Shown: positions 23,321 through 36,071, numbered from the stretch's first letter. The stretch: 64,000 nucleotides of DNA from Eucalyptus grandis (GCF_016545825.1 NC_052617.1:692001-756000); one strand, 5' to 3'. Numbers and translations are program-made. The notes: generated by a model not told the origin, from the letters alone.

Positions 23321-23860
23321 TCAAATGGTGTAATCCTTCTGTTAACATCGTCAACATGTGTAATAGAAAATGGTGACGTGGCATTTTTTAATTAATTTAT
23401 TTTTCCTACATGGCATTTTTTAATTACGTTTTGCTTTAAATTTCAAATAATAGTAAACAAAAAGGAAAAACATTTAAAGAAAGAAAAATGAAAAAAAAAG
23501 TACAAGATCATGGCTGGAGGTTGCCACGACCACCTATCGTCGAAGGGTGGCTAGCCATTGACAACCTTGAGTGAGGGCCAACATCGCCTAGCCGAGCCTC
23601 ATTGGCCCTAGGAAAGGGCCGACGACCCTTGTTATGCTTAAGCAAGGCTCCCCCAAATTTGGGCGAGCCACACTAACCCCAACCAAGGTCTCATCCAGAT
23701 ATGGGCAAGCCTTACTAACCTTGCTTGGGCTAGTAATAGCCTTGCTTGGGCTGACAAGGGCCACCCCTACTTCGTTGCCTGGGGCCAGCAACCTTTGCCG
23801 ATCCCTCCAGCGATGGGCGACAATGGTAGCCTCTAGCCACAATCTTGCAGTTTTTTTTTC
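23321..23860. repeat. Half of a GC-rich foldback-like element
   Basis: It begins with CTTCTGTTAACATCG and has an AT-rich arm, a poly-A stretch and a GC-rich core (about 23510-23840) with repeated GGCTAGCC/GGGCCGACGACC-like phrases. The layout resembles one arm and core of the foldback element at 62924-63579. No matching second arm or target duplication is visible. No coding potential was recognised. Confidence 0.4.
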
Positions 23861-25502
23861 CTATTTCCAACCTTGCGAGCTAGGCCCGCTTTAGAGAAGA
23901 TTGTTCCCCCTCTTGTCCCCGTCAATTTACACTAATTGGATCGCCAAACAAGTGGGTTTTACTCAGTAAACCTTGCTTAGTAGGCTAATGATGCTTAAGT
24001 GTTATTTAGATTTAATTAAGTGTGATTAGGTGGATAGATTAGAGTATAGCAATTAAATTAGTACCTTATCAATGCATGTTAGGCAAATGGTTAGTACATT
24101 TAGCGAGTAGACGTGCTTTATTATTTATTGAACGAACCTTGGAATTTTTCCGGATCCGTTTCGGCGTCCAATTAGGCATTATGGGCCTAAGTTAGATTTA
24201 TTGGCATTTATTTAATATTTTATGTAATTATTTAATAAGTTATTTATTTTCCAGAAATTAGGTTGGGATAGCCGATGATCGGAATTTTATGCTGGTTATT
24301 GTGGTGCAATCTATTTATTTATTTGAGCTCTAATTTGTGCTTAATTAAATTAATTGTGATATTAATAAATTAATTAATTTCAGTAATTGATTAGAAAATA
24401 ACTGAGCGTCGGTTTACAATACTAAAAATATTTTTGTGGACCATATAAAATGGTGAGATTTGTGGAAGTGAAATTATTATATTTTGGCGAAAGCCGATCG
24501 TGTACCCACACACGGCTATTTTTATTAGAGATGATAAAAATTGGTGAAATGATTAAATGGTCAAGATAGTATACTATATCATCCTACGGGCTCTGATATA
24601 CCAAGTTAGCGAGAGTAGTATACTGATGTACTATATCAGCCTGTGGACAATAAGTCAGCTTAGTGCAAGCAGTACACTTTATCAGTTTAGAGTGAGCATC
24701 ATGAGTATACTATATCAGCCTTCGGGTAATATGTCAGCTTAGCGAGAGCAGTATACCTTAACCCTATCAGCTTAATGCGAGTTATACCATCTATTTATCT
24801 GCTTAGAGTAAGCAATCTTGATATGGTTGGACTTTATAGATAGTATTGATTGAATTGACCATGGGATGGTCCAATGACATGTAAACGACTAAGTTGATTG
24901 ATCGATGATTTGATCTGAGTTCTAAATTGACATGATGACGTGATTCAATGATTGTATAAATTGATTGATTGATGTGATTTGAGGCATCTGTAAATGATAT
25001 TGATTTGCAGGATAGAATTGAGGCCAAAGTAAGTCCTCTGACTCGTGTTGTGCTTAAGCATCCCTTAGGGCGTATTTCCTTCCTAGTCAAGTCTTAGGGG
25101 GTTAAATTTACTAAGAAATCATCTCATTGGATTTTGTATAACCATTTTCAAGTCCTTAGATGGTGTTGGTGAATGACCGGAAGCCCCGGAATCTAGGAAG
25201 GTGGAGACTGAAGAATCGGAGAACCGGTTTGACTAGTGGGTTATAGGACAGTTCTCTTTTTGTTGAGCCTATGTTTTGTAAACAGCCTGATGTTGTAAAT
25301 AAACCTGGTTGTTTATAAGAGGTTTGTTTTGGTTTGAAAAATTGAGGCCCTACTTTCCTATCCCATTGTGTTATTGTTTGTGGATTACTTATCTGCTTCC
25401 GAATGCATATTAAAAAGAAAGGGTCAGCGATGCGCCTTAGGACGTTGCTTTTTAATTGACCACAGAGGGATGGGCACACGCTTGGAGGATTGGCGCGTGA
25501 CA
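23861..25502 (+). mobile_element. 3' part of a long gypsy LTR (LTR B), inserted in patatin P2 exon 6
   Basis: It shares landmarks with LTR A in the same order: GCTAGGCCCGCTTTAGAG, the TTTTACTCAGTAAACC and AATGATGCTTAAG region, GCATCCCTTAGGGCGTATTT near 25058, the GGATGGGCACACG block, and the terminus GCGTGACA at 25502. The 5' third is missing; the copy starts abruptly against the GC-rich element. An irregular tandem array built around GTATACTATATCAGCC lies at about 24560-24790. The first base after the LTR continues the patatin P2 coding frame. Confidence 0.75.
24555..24790 (+). repeat. Irregular tandem array in LTR B
   Basis: Four or more degenerate units combine GTATACTATATCAGCC with a GTCAGCTTAGCGAGAGCA segment. 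They follow an ACACACGGCTA landmark. Related LTRs have different arrays in the equivalent interval. Confidence 0.7.
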
Positions 25503-25564
25503 TATGAAGCTTGTAATCCAGAGACTAATGAAGAGGCTCTTAAAAGGTATCCAATTGTAAGTTA

Positions 25565-28500
25565 TGTGACATCCTAGATTTTCAATCCTATTTTCTACCG
25601 AATAAATTAGGCATTTCATTTACGCGTCTATATGACTATAAGAGCTGATCACTCTTGAGATAACTAGACTATCTGGGGAAGCCATTAATGATTTTAAGGC
25701 TAATAGACTTGAGGATTCGACTAGGAATCGGCTAGTCGACTGTGTTCATCTGTCGAGATCGTTACAACACAAACATAAATTGATTAGAAATCAAAGATAG
25801 GTCGGTTCGACTAAGATGTGTGGCCGATCGTGAGTGACTCCACTAAATTGGAAAATTCTCGTTGACCAGCACTAATTTGATTTTCTTGTCGTTTTGGTAC
25901 CTTGTGTCCGTATTTAAATCATTGGAATTTTCACGACAACTGAGAGTCGCCAATGTGTCAAGTAGATTCATTGTGGCTCAAAGAAAATTAACCACAAGTC
26001 ATTTGCCCTAAAAAGTTTTGAAAACTATTCGGTAGCCTAGGCTACGCTAAAAATGCGTCGAATGGAAATTAACCATCAATTTGAGTATGATTTCATAAAT
26101 TGAAGATTCTGTCATGTCACAATAAATTCTAGAAACGTCGACTCAGTCTCAGAAGATTTTTCTGACAACCGAGACTTTTTGGGAAAAAGACGGCTTAGGG
26201 CCGTTTTTGTATAGAAAAGGCCAGGGATTAATTTTGATTACAAAATTGAGATGCAAGACAGTTTATTGGGTGAGAAAAATTATCGATTGAAGCATTGTGA
26301 GGTCAATTGATTTTATGGAGGCTAAATGGGATTTATTTGAGAAGGAATGAGAGACCAATTGAGGCCATCTCTTGCAAAATTCGTAGCTCCCCCTTCCCCC
26401 TAGCATTTTGGACCATCTCATGAGTTGTTGGGCATGTATCTGTGGCTCATTTGCAGCCATGGGTTGTTGGCTTCATGGACAAGCAAAGAGGGGGAACAAC
26501 TTGGTGGAAAAGTTGGCCAAAGGATCCCACCAAGGCCAAGCTTGTTCCACACACCTCCATCTCTCCCTCATCTCTATCCTCTCCCCCTCCCTCTCTCATT
26601 TCCACCTTCCAAGACTCTCTCTCTCTCCCTCCAAGCCGTGCAATGCCACTAGCAACTGGAGAAGAAACTGGAGCCACCTGTTGCCGCCTCACATTGCCAT
26701 GCCATCACTCTGCCTCCACCCACGCCTGCCCGTGTGCCATCACCCTTTAACCGTCTCCCTCTCGCCTTCCAGCAGCTACTTCGAGTCTGTTGCAGCTCAC
26801 TCAAGGCTGTCATGAGCTTGTTTGACCCTCGTAAGTCCACCTCTAAGCCTAGTTTGGCCTATTCTATCTTTATCGAGCCTCACCACACTAAATCGAGTTG
26901 CTTTCTCTCCATTTCCAAAAGCGACCAGCAAGCAGAAAAGTGGGTCTTGCAGCCACTTATAGGCTCATTTTGAGGTGTTTGTAGGTCTCGGTCCCTAGGC
27001 CCGCTTTGGAGTAAAACTTCCTTTGCGACGTTCCCAATGTTTCGATCTGAATAGATTGGTAAACGAGTAAGTTTTGCTCACTAATCCCTTATTAGTCGGT
27101 TAATGATGCTTAATGGTTGTTTAGATTAACTTAAGTATGGATTAGTGATAAGCTAGGATGGTATAATAGATTAGCCTTAGAGTGGATTAGTGTAACTTAA
27201 TTAGTGAGATTTGTGCAATTGATGATGGATTAGTCGAATCAATAGAATTCCTGCAGTTTGAATTTCTAGACCCTCTATGTCTGCCCTTTTTGTGGAACGA
27301 AATGGGTTATGATTTTGAGGTTGATGTCTTCTTAAGAAATGTTCTAGACATCCTTAACTACAACATATATTTTTCTCAAGATTTTTGGAGACTTTAAAGA
27401 TGGAGATATCATCTCCGTCATTTGCAAACAGAATCTCAGACTGTGGTGTAACTGGTGACCTTTGAGGATTCTAGGAGTTTTTATCAACTCTTAGGGTTCA
27501 AATTTGAAAATGGTTGCTTCAAAAAAGTTGTTTCTCATATCTTTTAGTTTAACATAATCAAATTTCAGATCAAATGGACATGGTTTAGATCTCGAACCAA
27601 GCTGATTTCGGAAAACAGACTTTCTGGAAAACAGACACAGCTTTGTACTGGTTTGAGCGATTTATTGGGCCGAATCTAGAAGGATCTGTGTTTAGGTGTT
27701 TCATGAAAATTGTTCATTTATGTGTCTATTACAACATATTCAAATTTGGGATTTTTCTGAACTCGTTTGATTAGATTTCTGGATTTAAACTTGGAGGCAT
27801 GCGAGTGGACCTATTTTACCGATTAGAGTCGATTATGAGTTATGATGGTTCTTGATGCTTTACTTGCTGAAAATTGTACATTTGGTGATGTGGTTACTCT
27901 GTGTTATGCCTTGAGGACTATGTGTAATGAGACACAAATGGTTACGTCATGGTTGTGGTGTTGTTGGTGTAATGCTTGCTGGTTTGTGCAAAATTGATGA
28001 TGTATCGTTGGTTTGTGACATGCCTAGAACTTATACTTGATAATCGTGTGGGCGATACTCCTAAATGGAAAGCTCGTGCTTGTATGGCGATAATCAATTG
28101 TGCCTGTGTGGTGTAATATCATGTTTGTGTGGCGTAGAACGTGCCTGTGTGGCGAAAATTGATCGTGCTTGTGTGGCGTAATATCAGGCTTGTATAGTGT
28201 AGAACGTGCTTGTGTGGCGTAATACCAAGCTTGTTTGGCTGTATTTTTGTGTGTGTCGGGTATCGTGCCTGTGTGGTCAAAATTAATTGAAAGGCATGAG
28301 TTAAGCACATCGTTTATGGCATGCACGCATGAATCGATGACGTGTAGGGTGTGGCAATGGCCAGGTAAGATCGCTTGTGACGTGACTCATGTGTGATTGA
28401 TGAAATGTATCATCTAATGGCCATGTGCAGTGCGTGTATCATGCTGAATTATAACATGAAAGGTATGGCATACTAGGTAAGGATGTATGCGAATCAACAA

Positions 28501-29036
28501 TTGTTTGTTCAAATTGTGTGATTGTGCTTAGGCAACCCCTAAGGCATATTTTCTTACTAATCGGGTCTTAGGGGGTAGAACTTGCTGAGACATAGTCTCA
28601 TCCTGGTTGTGGGACAACATTTCAGGTCCCTAGATGCAGCAGACCTGGATTTTGAAGATTTCGAAAGTCCGGTGCAGTCTGTTGAAGACTCCAATTAGAG
28701 TGTGGAGGATGATGAAGAGGAGGACGATGACTCGTAGTTTGGGAAACCCTCACCCTTGCTTGTAGACCTTGATTCTGAACTTATTTAAGTTGAATCTGGC
28801 ATAGTAGTCTGCCATATATATATGTGCACTAGTTTGCAATGTATATAGGTGTGGTTGTTTTTGAAAGTTCGGAATTTAGTCATACTTTCCTATCCCATTG
28901 TTTTTATTGTCTAGGGTTTGTATTATATGCTTCTGCATGCGTATTAAAAAGAAAGGATCGGCAATGCGTCCTAGGACGTTGCTATTAATCAACCAAGGTG
29001 AGGGATGGGCGCATGCCCGAGGATCGGGGCGAGATA
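25565..29036 (+). mobile_element. Solo gypsy LTR (LTR A) in patatin P2 intron 6
   Basis: 3472 bp, from TGTGACATCC at 25565 to GGATCGGGGCGAGATA at 29036. The end is one or two substitutions from the family terminus GTGACA. The flanks AGTTA (25560-25564) and AGCTA (29037-29041) fit a 5-bp target duplication with one change. Joining the flanks restores an intron that matches P5 intron 6. It is the same family as the LTRs of the element at 39344-53546. Only one LTR is present, so it formed by LTR-LTR recombination or a similar loss of the interior. Confidence 0.82.
28040..28290 (+). repeat. Irregular tandem array in LTR A
   Basis: About eight degenerate units of CGTGCTTGTGTGGCGTAATA type, 20-40 bp each. 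It is unlike the arrays in LTR B and the other related LTRs but lies in the equivalent part of the LTR. Confidence 0.7.
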
Positions 29037-29202
29037 AGCTATGATGTAGTTAAGAAGTTCAAGGGTTACATCCATAGTTCGCGTTACTAAATGCAATTGC
29101 TTGTTTTCTCTCAGGTTTATGAAGCTACTCTCAAATGAGAGACAACTTCGTCTTGCAAGGTCACCTCATGGACATAATTCCACAAATTGGAAACAATCGT
29201 AG

Positions 29203-29576
29203 TCATCGAATGCTACAATTTGTACAAACAGCATACTGGAAATTATGAAGATTGAATTATTAGGTGACAAGTCATTCATTCTTTGATTATTTTATTCTTT
29301 CCATTATTCCTGTATAAATTACATATGCCAAATTGATGCATTTGATGTAACCTTTTAATCTAATTCTTCCTGAGCATTGTTTTGCATGTATTATATTGCC
29401 AGTATGAGCTTGCAAAATACAATCAAGTTATGAATTACAATTTCATTTACTTATCCTATGGTCGGCTATGTTGCAAAAAAGAAGGCGTCAAGCAATGATA
29501 AATAGATCAAAGAAATAAATCAAACACTGTGGGTTAGTCGATGTGACTTAACTCCATGAAGCGGGTAACATAGGAT
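29203..29576 (+). other. 3' flank of P2, duplicated downstream of P5
   Basis: Sequence such as GACAAGTCATTCATTCTTTG and GATGTAACCTTTTAATCTAA recurs in order at 59471-59790 after P5. It is probably old 3' UTR and downstream DNA included in the duplication unit. Confidence 0.75.
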
Positions 29577-32200
29577 TTCATTATATATCAAGCAATATAC
29601 TAGAGATTACAATCACACTTGAGTTAATAAAACACTCTCACTACATCAAATAACTCGCACAGTAATATCAAAGTAATATTAAAGCGCACAAAATAAAAAG
29701 AAAGCAGATAGTTAGAGATTTAGTTTATTTGTGACAAAAAAATAACATTTGTCAGTTTGAAAAACAAAACAAAACACGGGGTAATATTTTTGGCATATGT
29801 ACAATAGGTTGATGATTATTTTCATAATTTTTCCTATGATTATCCTTCGATCTCTATTGTTTAAAGAGGAAAAATTCATCATATTAAAAAATCCAACCCA
29901 ACAGGGGAAAAGAAAAAGAAAAATAACCACATAGTGGGATTCAAATGGCTGATGTATTAGAGCTCATATATAACGAATTATCTTTGCCAATTCAATATCT
30001 CTTGCCATAAACACAAGCCACGTCCCGACACCGAAAGCCCATTAAGTTTTTACGGGCTATTCTTGTGAATTTACGTGCTAGAATAAAGTCTTGCAATCTT
30101 ACCAGATTTTTTTGCAATCTTGGCCATCTTACAATTTTCATCGGTAACTTTACTCTTAAGAAAAGAAAAAGGGAAAATGACATAGATTTATGAACTTTGG
30201 TCCAATATGCAATGTGGGTCCTGAACTTTTAATTTATTCAATGTGGTTCATAAACTTTTGATATATGTTCAAACTAGTCATCGGACTATATTAAAATATT
30301 CATTATTGTCTGTCCATTAATTTAAGTTCATAGATAATGTTGAACATTTTCATATAGTTTAGGTACATTGGATTAAAACTCAAGAATTACATTGAACGAC
30401 TAAAAAAATAAGAACCATATTGTACCTTTGGCTAAAGTTTATGGATCATTTGTGTCATTCTATCAAAAGAAAAAGATTGTCTACTGTACTTTGACAAAAT
30501 GGAGGCAGAACTTACATTGACAGAAAGCATTGTGAGAAAATTCTATGTTGTTGAAGCGAGACTTATCAGGTTGAAGAAATTCATGGAGACAGGAAGAAAA
30601 GTTTTTCGTTCAAAGCCTTGCCTTTAGCCGTGGAAGATCGTTCTGGAGGGTCGGCTTATCCAAAGTGCGAGGAAGATCTTCCAAACCCTAAAACCAATGG
30701 GTCAATCTCTTAGTTTTCCCAGAGATCGACTTGCCTTTTCTCCGGTTCCAGATCGAGAAAAGTCCACCGTCCCAATGAAATGATAGAAATATTATACATG
30801 TCGAATCGAAGAAGTCATCGAAGTAATTAAATGGGACACTTATCTAGCCAAATCATTTAAATTGTCATTACTTCTCCTGTCAGTGAAATCATTAAAGCAA
30901 TGGGTTATATATTATTTGTAAAGCATTACTTATACATAATACAGGTACAGTCAGTGACATTAGATATTGTTATATTTTCTCGTTTGATTGTTTTTTTTTT
31001 TTTTGGTCAGATTTCTTGTTTGATTGTTTAACAAGTAGCAAAAGGCACTTTTTAATACACACACATATATATTCCACAATCAAGATTACCGTTCTAAATA
31101 AGATTAATTCCATGAGTTTGGGAGTTAAGAAATGATAAATTTGAAGAGGAATTAGTATTTCGAAGTGTTTCCTCTTTTCCTTTGGCAAAGGCCTTTCAAG
31201 TCATAACGAGAGGGGATCAGAAAGGGTGTTCATTAATGTTTTAAGTCAGACATCGGGCTCCGTCTCGCATCGTACTGTGTCCATAAGTATAGTGAGATAA
31301 TTCATGTACCTGATGTTCATTGATCCGCCTAATCTTAGGTCCATATAACAAAAGATACAAAAAAAAAAAAAAAAAAAGCTATTAGCTATTGCACACTGCA
31401 AATTAGTTTTATCTATCTTAAAAAAAGTCTATTATGTTTATATGGTTATACGAACTGTCAATATTAATTACAGGTAATCGTCCTTAAGCAATTGTAAGAA
31501 GAGTTTTGCAGATTTTCTAGAAAGAAGAATACTGACATATCACTTTGAATAGTTCCATCTTTATAACTTTGACATATTTTTGCCGATAAGCTGCAAGTCC
31601 TATAATTAAGGGTCACTACTACAATATGCGAAAGTAGATATTTATCCTGAAATGGACACAAACTAATCAAAAAAAAAAAAAATCGATGCCCCTTCTCTTG
31701 ATTTTCCTCTCATCTTTAATGTTTACGGAAAATTGAGAACTTGGCTCGCAATTTGATTGGGTCTGACCATTTCTCATCTCTTGAAATTTCCATGACAAAC
31801 CATTTCAAAGCCGCCTTCATCAATCAATCTCCGGTGGTTTTCCAATTCAGACGGGCGAATTGCGCTCATTAATGGCCCCGGGCCTTCGTTGAAACAACTG
31901 CAGATTCGTCTCCTTTTGCGAAACTTTGATTAAATCAAAACCGTAGTACGAGTCGTCTTACCATGTAGTCCGTTTGAGCAATGCACCAATCATTGTTCAT
32001 GTACCGTCCATTTAATCTTGTGAAGAAGACAAAGCTAACCCCGAGAACAACTTCTTCTTTTTTTTTTTTGGTCCAGGAACAAGTTGTTTAGATAGCGCCA
32101 AAAGAAAAAAGAAAATCTAGAATGAATCCTTGGTATATCACACAAAGCCGGTCGCTCGCTAGTCACTATCATGGCCAAGTACGAGTTCACTCCAATATGC
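29577..32200. other. Intergenic interval between P2 and P3
   Basis: No gene was recognised. It holds the MULE-like MITE at 30171-30464, a T-run near 31000, an A-run at 31359-31377 and another A-run near 31670. The short minus-strand ORFs are low-complexity and look spurious. Confidence 0.5.
30171..30464. mobile_element. Small MULE-like MITE
   Basis: The left end GGGAAAATGACATAGATTTA and the right end read in reverse (GATAGAATGACACAAATGAT) are imperfect inverted repeats with TATGAACTTTGG/ATAAACTTTAGC continuing inward. A direct repeat AAAAGAAAAA flanks it (30161-30170 and 30465-30474). Because it is A-rich the exact duplication length is uncertain. Its arms resemble the larger foldback element at 62924-63579. 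Confidence 0.6.
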
Positions 32201-32628
32201 GGCTCTCAAGCTGTGTTCAAACCTACGGGTCTCCTAAAAGTCTCACCAGAAATTCTTCGCATATGCATCGGTGACTGAAGGCTGATCACAATGTTGACGA
32301 AGCCCTTTTGAATTTGGACTTTTCAATATGGTCTCCGCTGATGAAGAGTCTAGGGTCCAACTTAACCAGTTCCCAGCAACTTCCATCGATTCCGGTCAAT
32401 TTTGAATCGTAGCATTTCGTAAAACCCAGTGAAAATGAGAGGGAATGAGAGCCTATAAATACGCATGGCTCATGCATTGGAAAGCCATCACGCAAACTAG
32501 CTCCTTCTCCCAACTTGATACACTAGCTCAAAACATTTCCTCTTTCTCCTCACTTTGACAGCTCTCAAAGGCACCAAGAGTACATACTTGCAAGTACTTC
32601 ATTTCGTTTCGTTTGACTCCATTTACAA
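32200..32628 (+). promoter_or_regulatory. P3 upstream region, conserved with P4 and P5
   Basis: Phrases here (CAAACCTACGGGTCTC, GACTTTTCAATATGGTCTC, GATGAAGAGTCTAGGGTCCAACTTAACC) have counterparts upstream of P4 (38885-39060) and P5 (56636-56880) in the same order. This suggests a common ancestral promoter block rather than chance similarity. Confidence 0.6.
32454..32460 (+). promoter_or_regulatory. TATA box of patatin P3
   Basis: TATAAAT in the context gccTATAAATacgc lies 175 bp before the start codon. That predicts a transcription start near 32485 and a 5' UTR of about 140 bases. Confidence 0.6.
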
Positions 32629-34913
32629 ATGGAAAGAGCAACGAGTTTCCCTCTTCAGCCTCCAACTTATGGAAATTCGATCACCATTTTGAGCATCGAT
32701 GGTGGTGGGATAAGAGGCCTTATCCCTGGAACCATTCTTCATTTCCTAGAGTCAGAACTTCAGGTGAGCACACTATATACGACTTCTGTTGTATCTATTA
32801 TCAATATATTTCGCCAATCCTATTAGCATATTAGTAGGCTTCCACAATCTTTACAAATTTCTGCAAAGTAATTTTGTCAACATGAATAATATATATAAAT
32901 GTGTGTGTGTGTGTGTGAACAAAACTATATTCATTAGATTTATATGCACTTAGACGATTTGCATGTAGTTCTCGTAATGCATGAATGCATGCATGTAAAA
33001 GGTTTTATGCATGCTTGTCCTAAGCAAACTTTCAAAGGACAGGACTATTTTCAATATATATAAAGTACATGCAACCAATAATTATGTAACCCATATGTGA
33101 TACATCGCTCTTGAGCTAAAAATGTTTGACGAATTTTGTAGAAACTAGATGGCGAAGATGCAAGACTTGCAGATTACTTCGACGTTATTTCTGGAACAAG
33201 CACTGGCGGCCTTGTCACTGCCATGCTAACCACTCCCAATGAGAACAACCGCCCTGTATTCGCCGCAAAAGACATCAAAGACTTCTACCTCAATCACTGC
33301 CCCAAAATCTTCCCCCAAGACAGGTAAAGGAAAAACATGAAGGAGTTGCTAATCTCTCTTCATGGTTTAATTATCACTTAACTGATAGAAATTAATAAAT
33401 GTCCCTAAAACTATGCAGTTGCTCTTTCAAACTGGTTACGAAGATGATCAAAGCCATGGCGGGACCCAAATACGATGGAAAATACCTTCACAGTGTCGTG
33501 AGGGACAAACTTGGAGACAAAAGATTGCACCAAACATTGACAAACGTCGTGATACCGACGTTCGATATCAAGAGCCTTCAGCCAACTATTTTCTCTAGCT
33601 ACCAGGTCATTCATCTCTTCATATTCTTCTTGAAATTTCTCTATGGTTTTGAGGATATGTAGACAATGAACTCTTACAAGGACAACCAACATTATTCTCA
33701 TCAAATTGTCGCCAGCTGAAGAAAGATCCGAGCATGGATGCCTTGCTCTCGGACATATGCATTTCGACCTCAGCCGCGCCAACTTATCTCCCAGCCCATA
33801 AGTTTGAAACGAAGGACCCCACAGACCAAGTGAGGGAATTCAACCTCATCGATGGTGGCGTAGCCGCAAATAATCCGGTAAAATAATCAAATTGGCCTCC
33901 TTGTATATGAAATCTCAAACATGAAATTCCTCCTATGAATAATTCTTAAAAGAAATCAATTTCAATAAACACAGTCAATAATTGCTCGACACGTAACTAG
34001 ATTGATTCAGTTTATCCTTTATCATCTTTGCACAAAAGTACTTAAATGTCGAGAGTTCGTTCTCAATTAACGTGTGACATAAACTAATTATCTATCATAT
34101 TCCCATTGTGTAGACATTGGTTGCGATGGGAGAGGTGACCAAGGCAATCATAGGAGGGAATTCAGACTTCTTCCCTATAAAGCCAATGGATTACCGGAGG
34201 TTCTTGGTGATTTCACTCGGGACCGGTACCAGGAAGGCTGAGGGGAAATATACGGCACATGAAGCAGCCAAGTGGGGAGTGCTGGGTTGGTTGACCAGCG
34301 GTGGCTCCCCACTGATCGACGTCTTCAGTCAAGCCAGCGCGGACATGGTCGACTTCCACATCTCCGCCGTGTTTCAAGCCCTACACCTCCACGACAATTA
34401 TCTCAGGATCCAGGTATATCTAGTATCCACAGATATTCTCTTCAAAGATTCCTCGACGAGGAGTATTCCCACAAAATATTGTAACACATAGGTCTGTTTT
34501 ATGCTGATCATTGCATCTTCATGGCTTGATTTTTCAGGATGATACATTAACGGGTGATTTATCATCTGTGGATGTGGCCACGAAAAAGAATCTGAACGAC
34601 CTAGTAAAAACCGGTGAGGCATTGTTGAAGAAGCCGGTCTCTAGGGTTAACCTGGAGACCGGAGCGTGTGAGCCCACGCCCAACCAAGAGACCAACGAAG
34701 AGGCTTTGAGAAGGTATATGCATTAGAAATCACGAACAGTCAATTTCAGGATAAGAAAGACATGACGATTTTACTAGTTTTTGCATTTTTGGGCTGGTTT
34801 GACTAATGTAGCTTCCCTTTGATATATACTGCAGGTTTGCTAAATTACTCTCCCAAGAGAGACAGCTTCGCCTTGCAAGGTCGCCTCATGGACATGCCAA
34901 TACACAGAAGTGA
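32629..34913 (+). CDS. PLP2: Patatin-like phospholipase / lipid acyl hydrolase P3, intact (406 aa)
   Basis: Exons 32629-32763, 33142-33323, 33419-33605, 33716-33877, 34114-34413, 34538-34713 and 34835-34913 join to 1221 bases without a stop. All six introns (95-378 bp) are GT-AG. The start is the first ATG of the family ([20 protein letters not shown]). The oxyanion loop DGGGIRG is at residues 24-30, the nucleophile motif GTSTGG at 63-68 (Ser65), and the dyad Asp in DGG at Asp214. The C-terminus is [17 protein letters not shown]. The length equals the soluble plant PLP2 type. There is no signal peptide or membrane segment, so it is probably cytosolic or peripherally membrane-bound. Family knowledge: these enzymes release fatty acids from phospho- and galactolipids, often during stress or pathogen responses. 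It is the only intact copy among five in the array. Substrate and expression are not visible here. Confidence 0.95.
32901..32917. repeat. (GT)n microsatellite in P3 intron 1
   Basis: Seventeen bases of alternating G and T after an AT-rich stretch, within intron 1 of P3. Confidence 0.85.
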
Positions 34914-35200
34914 TTATAATCGAGGGCCAGCGATCTTCTTGCATAGTTTTGCTGGTTTTGTAATTTCGAGATGGGGACAAACTAGTTATCTTTTTATTAA
35001 TTTTTTCTCCTCATCATTCTTTTATTATTGAATAATTCCTTTAGTCCTCCGGCTAAGAGTGACTTTTCTACTTTTGAATAATCCCTTGGGAGGCTAGGCC
35101 TAAGATTTTCTGCAATTTCTTTCCCTATTGTTCATCATCACTGGACACGAATGATTGTAAGCTAATTTCTATGGAATGAATTCTCATTACTGTCACAGCT
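34914..35200 (+). other. P3 3' UTR and downstream flank
   Basis: A T-rich segment follows the TGA, then TTTGAATAATCCC and ACACGAATGATTGTAAGCTA near 35140-35165. The latter also occurs at 53705-53725 after the gypsy element, which identifies that site as the old 3' flank of P4. An exact polyadenylation site cannot be fixed. Confidence 0.6.
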
Positions 35201-36071
35201 TCGTATTATAATTGTTTTGTTGTGGTCAGAGTCATAGACACGTGCATTAAGTCACATATTCTATCTTGTTGTATAAACAAGATGACTATATTTCACTTCA
35301 CCGCGAATATGCCCCGTAGATAGTGATGTAACTAAAAGAAACCATTCCATAGGTTGACTATAACTTAATTGAAGTGGAAAGATTTTTTTTTACTCGTTTT
35401 CTGGCCATTATTGTTCTTCTAAACATGAGTCCAAAAGTATGAGCTAACAATTTTAAAATGCTAATCTATTCTAAAACCAATGAATCTAGTTAACTTTTTT
35501 TTTTTTTTTTTTCATGTTAGGATATTAGGATAAATAATTTGATAATTACCCATTGGCTGGGAACTGAAAAAGGACTAGAAGCAAGTCATCAAAAGCATAT
35601 ACAGCTACGTAAGCATTGTATCATTGTTTACTTTTAGTTAACATCTGGCAGAGCCTTTATGCATTGGACAAAATGGAACTTAGTTTTTGATTTTGCTTAG
35701 TGCATCAAGGTTTTCTATCTCCTCAAGCATTTATTTTTCACTTTGATAATTGACTATTAAATTATTGCTTAGGCACTTCCATAATCATCTATTGCATATT
35801 AGTGGTTTAGGCTTGAAATTGACTCAGATTGATTGCAATTTTAAAATAAAGAGAAAAGATATAAAAAAAAATGTGTTAGATTTATCTAATGTAATCAAAT
35901 TCCCAGATCCCGAAAATCTCTAGTTCTCAAAGTAAGATGTTCTCCCACATTTTAGTTTTTACTTGGGTTTCTAATAAACCCCTAATAGATTAATGGCAAC
36001 TCCAAATTGAATTGATTATCGCATTATAAATAATTTAATTGAAACCCCAAAGTTAGGATTGGTATGAGTTT
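35201..36071. other. Intergenic interval with an old LTR end
   Basis: No ORF of note. A T-run lies at about 35494-35511. At about 35880-36010 a degraded copy of the right end of the solo LTR at 5266-7168 is visible (CTTGGGTTTCTAATAAACCC, then ATGGCAACTCC). The rest is AT-rich and unassigned. Confidence 0.5.

Larger units (their letters stand above)
25503..29202 (+). pseudogene. Patatin-like pseudogene P2 (end of exon 6 and exon 7)
   Basis: 25503-25546 encodes YEACNPETNEEALKR, the end of exon 6, followed by a donor GTATCC. After an LTR insertion of 3.5 kb, intron 6 resumes at about 29037 and exon 7 runs 29115-29202 ([20 protein letters not shown], then NSTNWKQS and TAG). Exon 7 and the flank after it closely match P5. 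The upstream exons 1-5 and most of exon 6 are gone: LTR B joins exon 6 directly. Nothing functional remains. Confidence 0.85.

Noticed and set aside
28040..28330. Tandem GTGTGGCG units considered as a CRISPR-like array
   Set aside because: The units are degenerate, have no unique spacers of constant length, lie inside an LTR and the DNA is from a plant nucleus.
31300..31400. A19 run at 31359 considered as the tail of a SINE or processed copy
   Set aside because: No promoter boxes upstream, no target duplication and no parent gene recognised.
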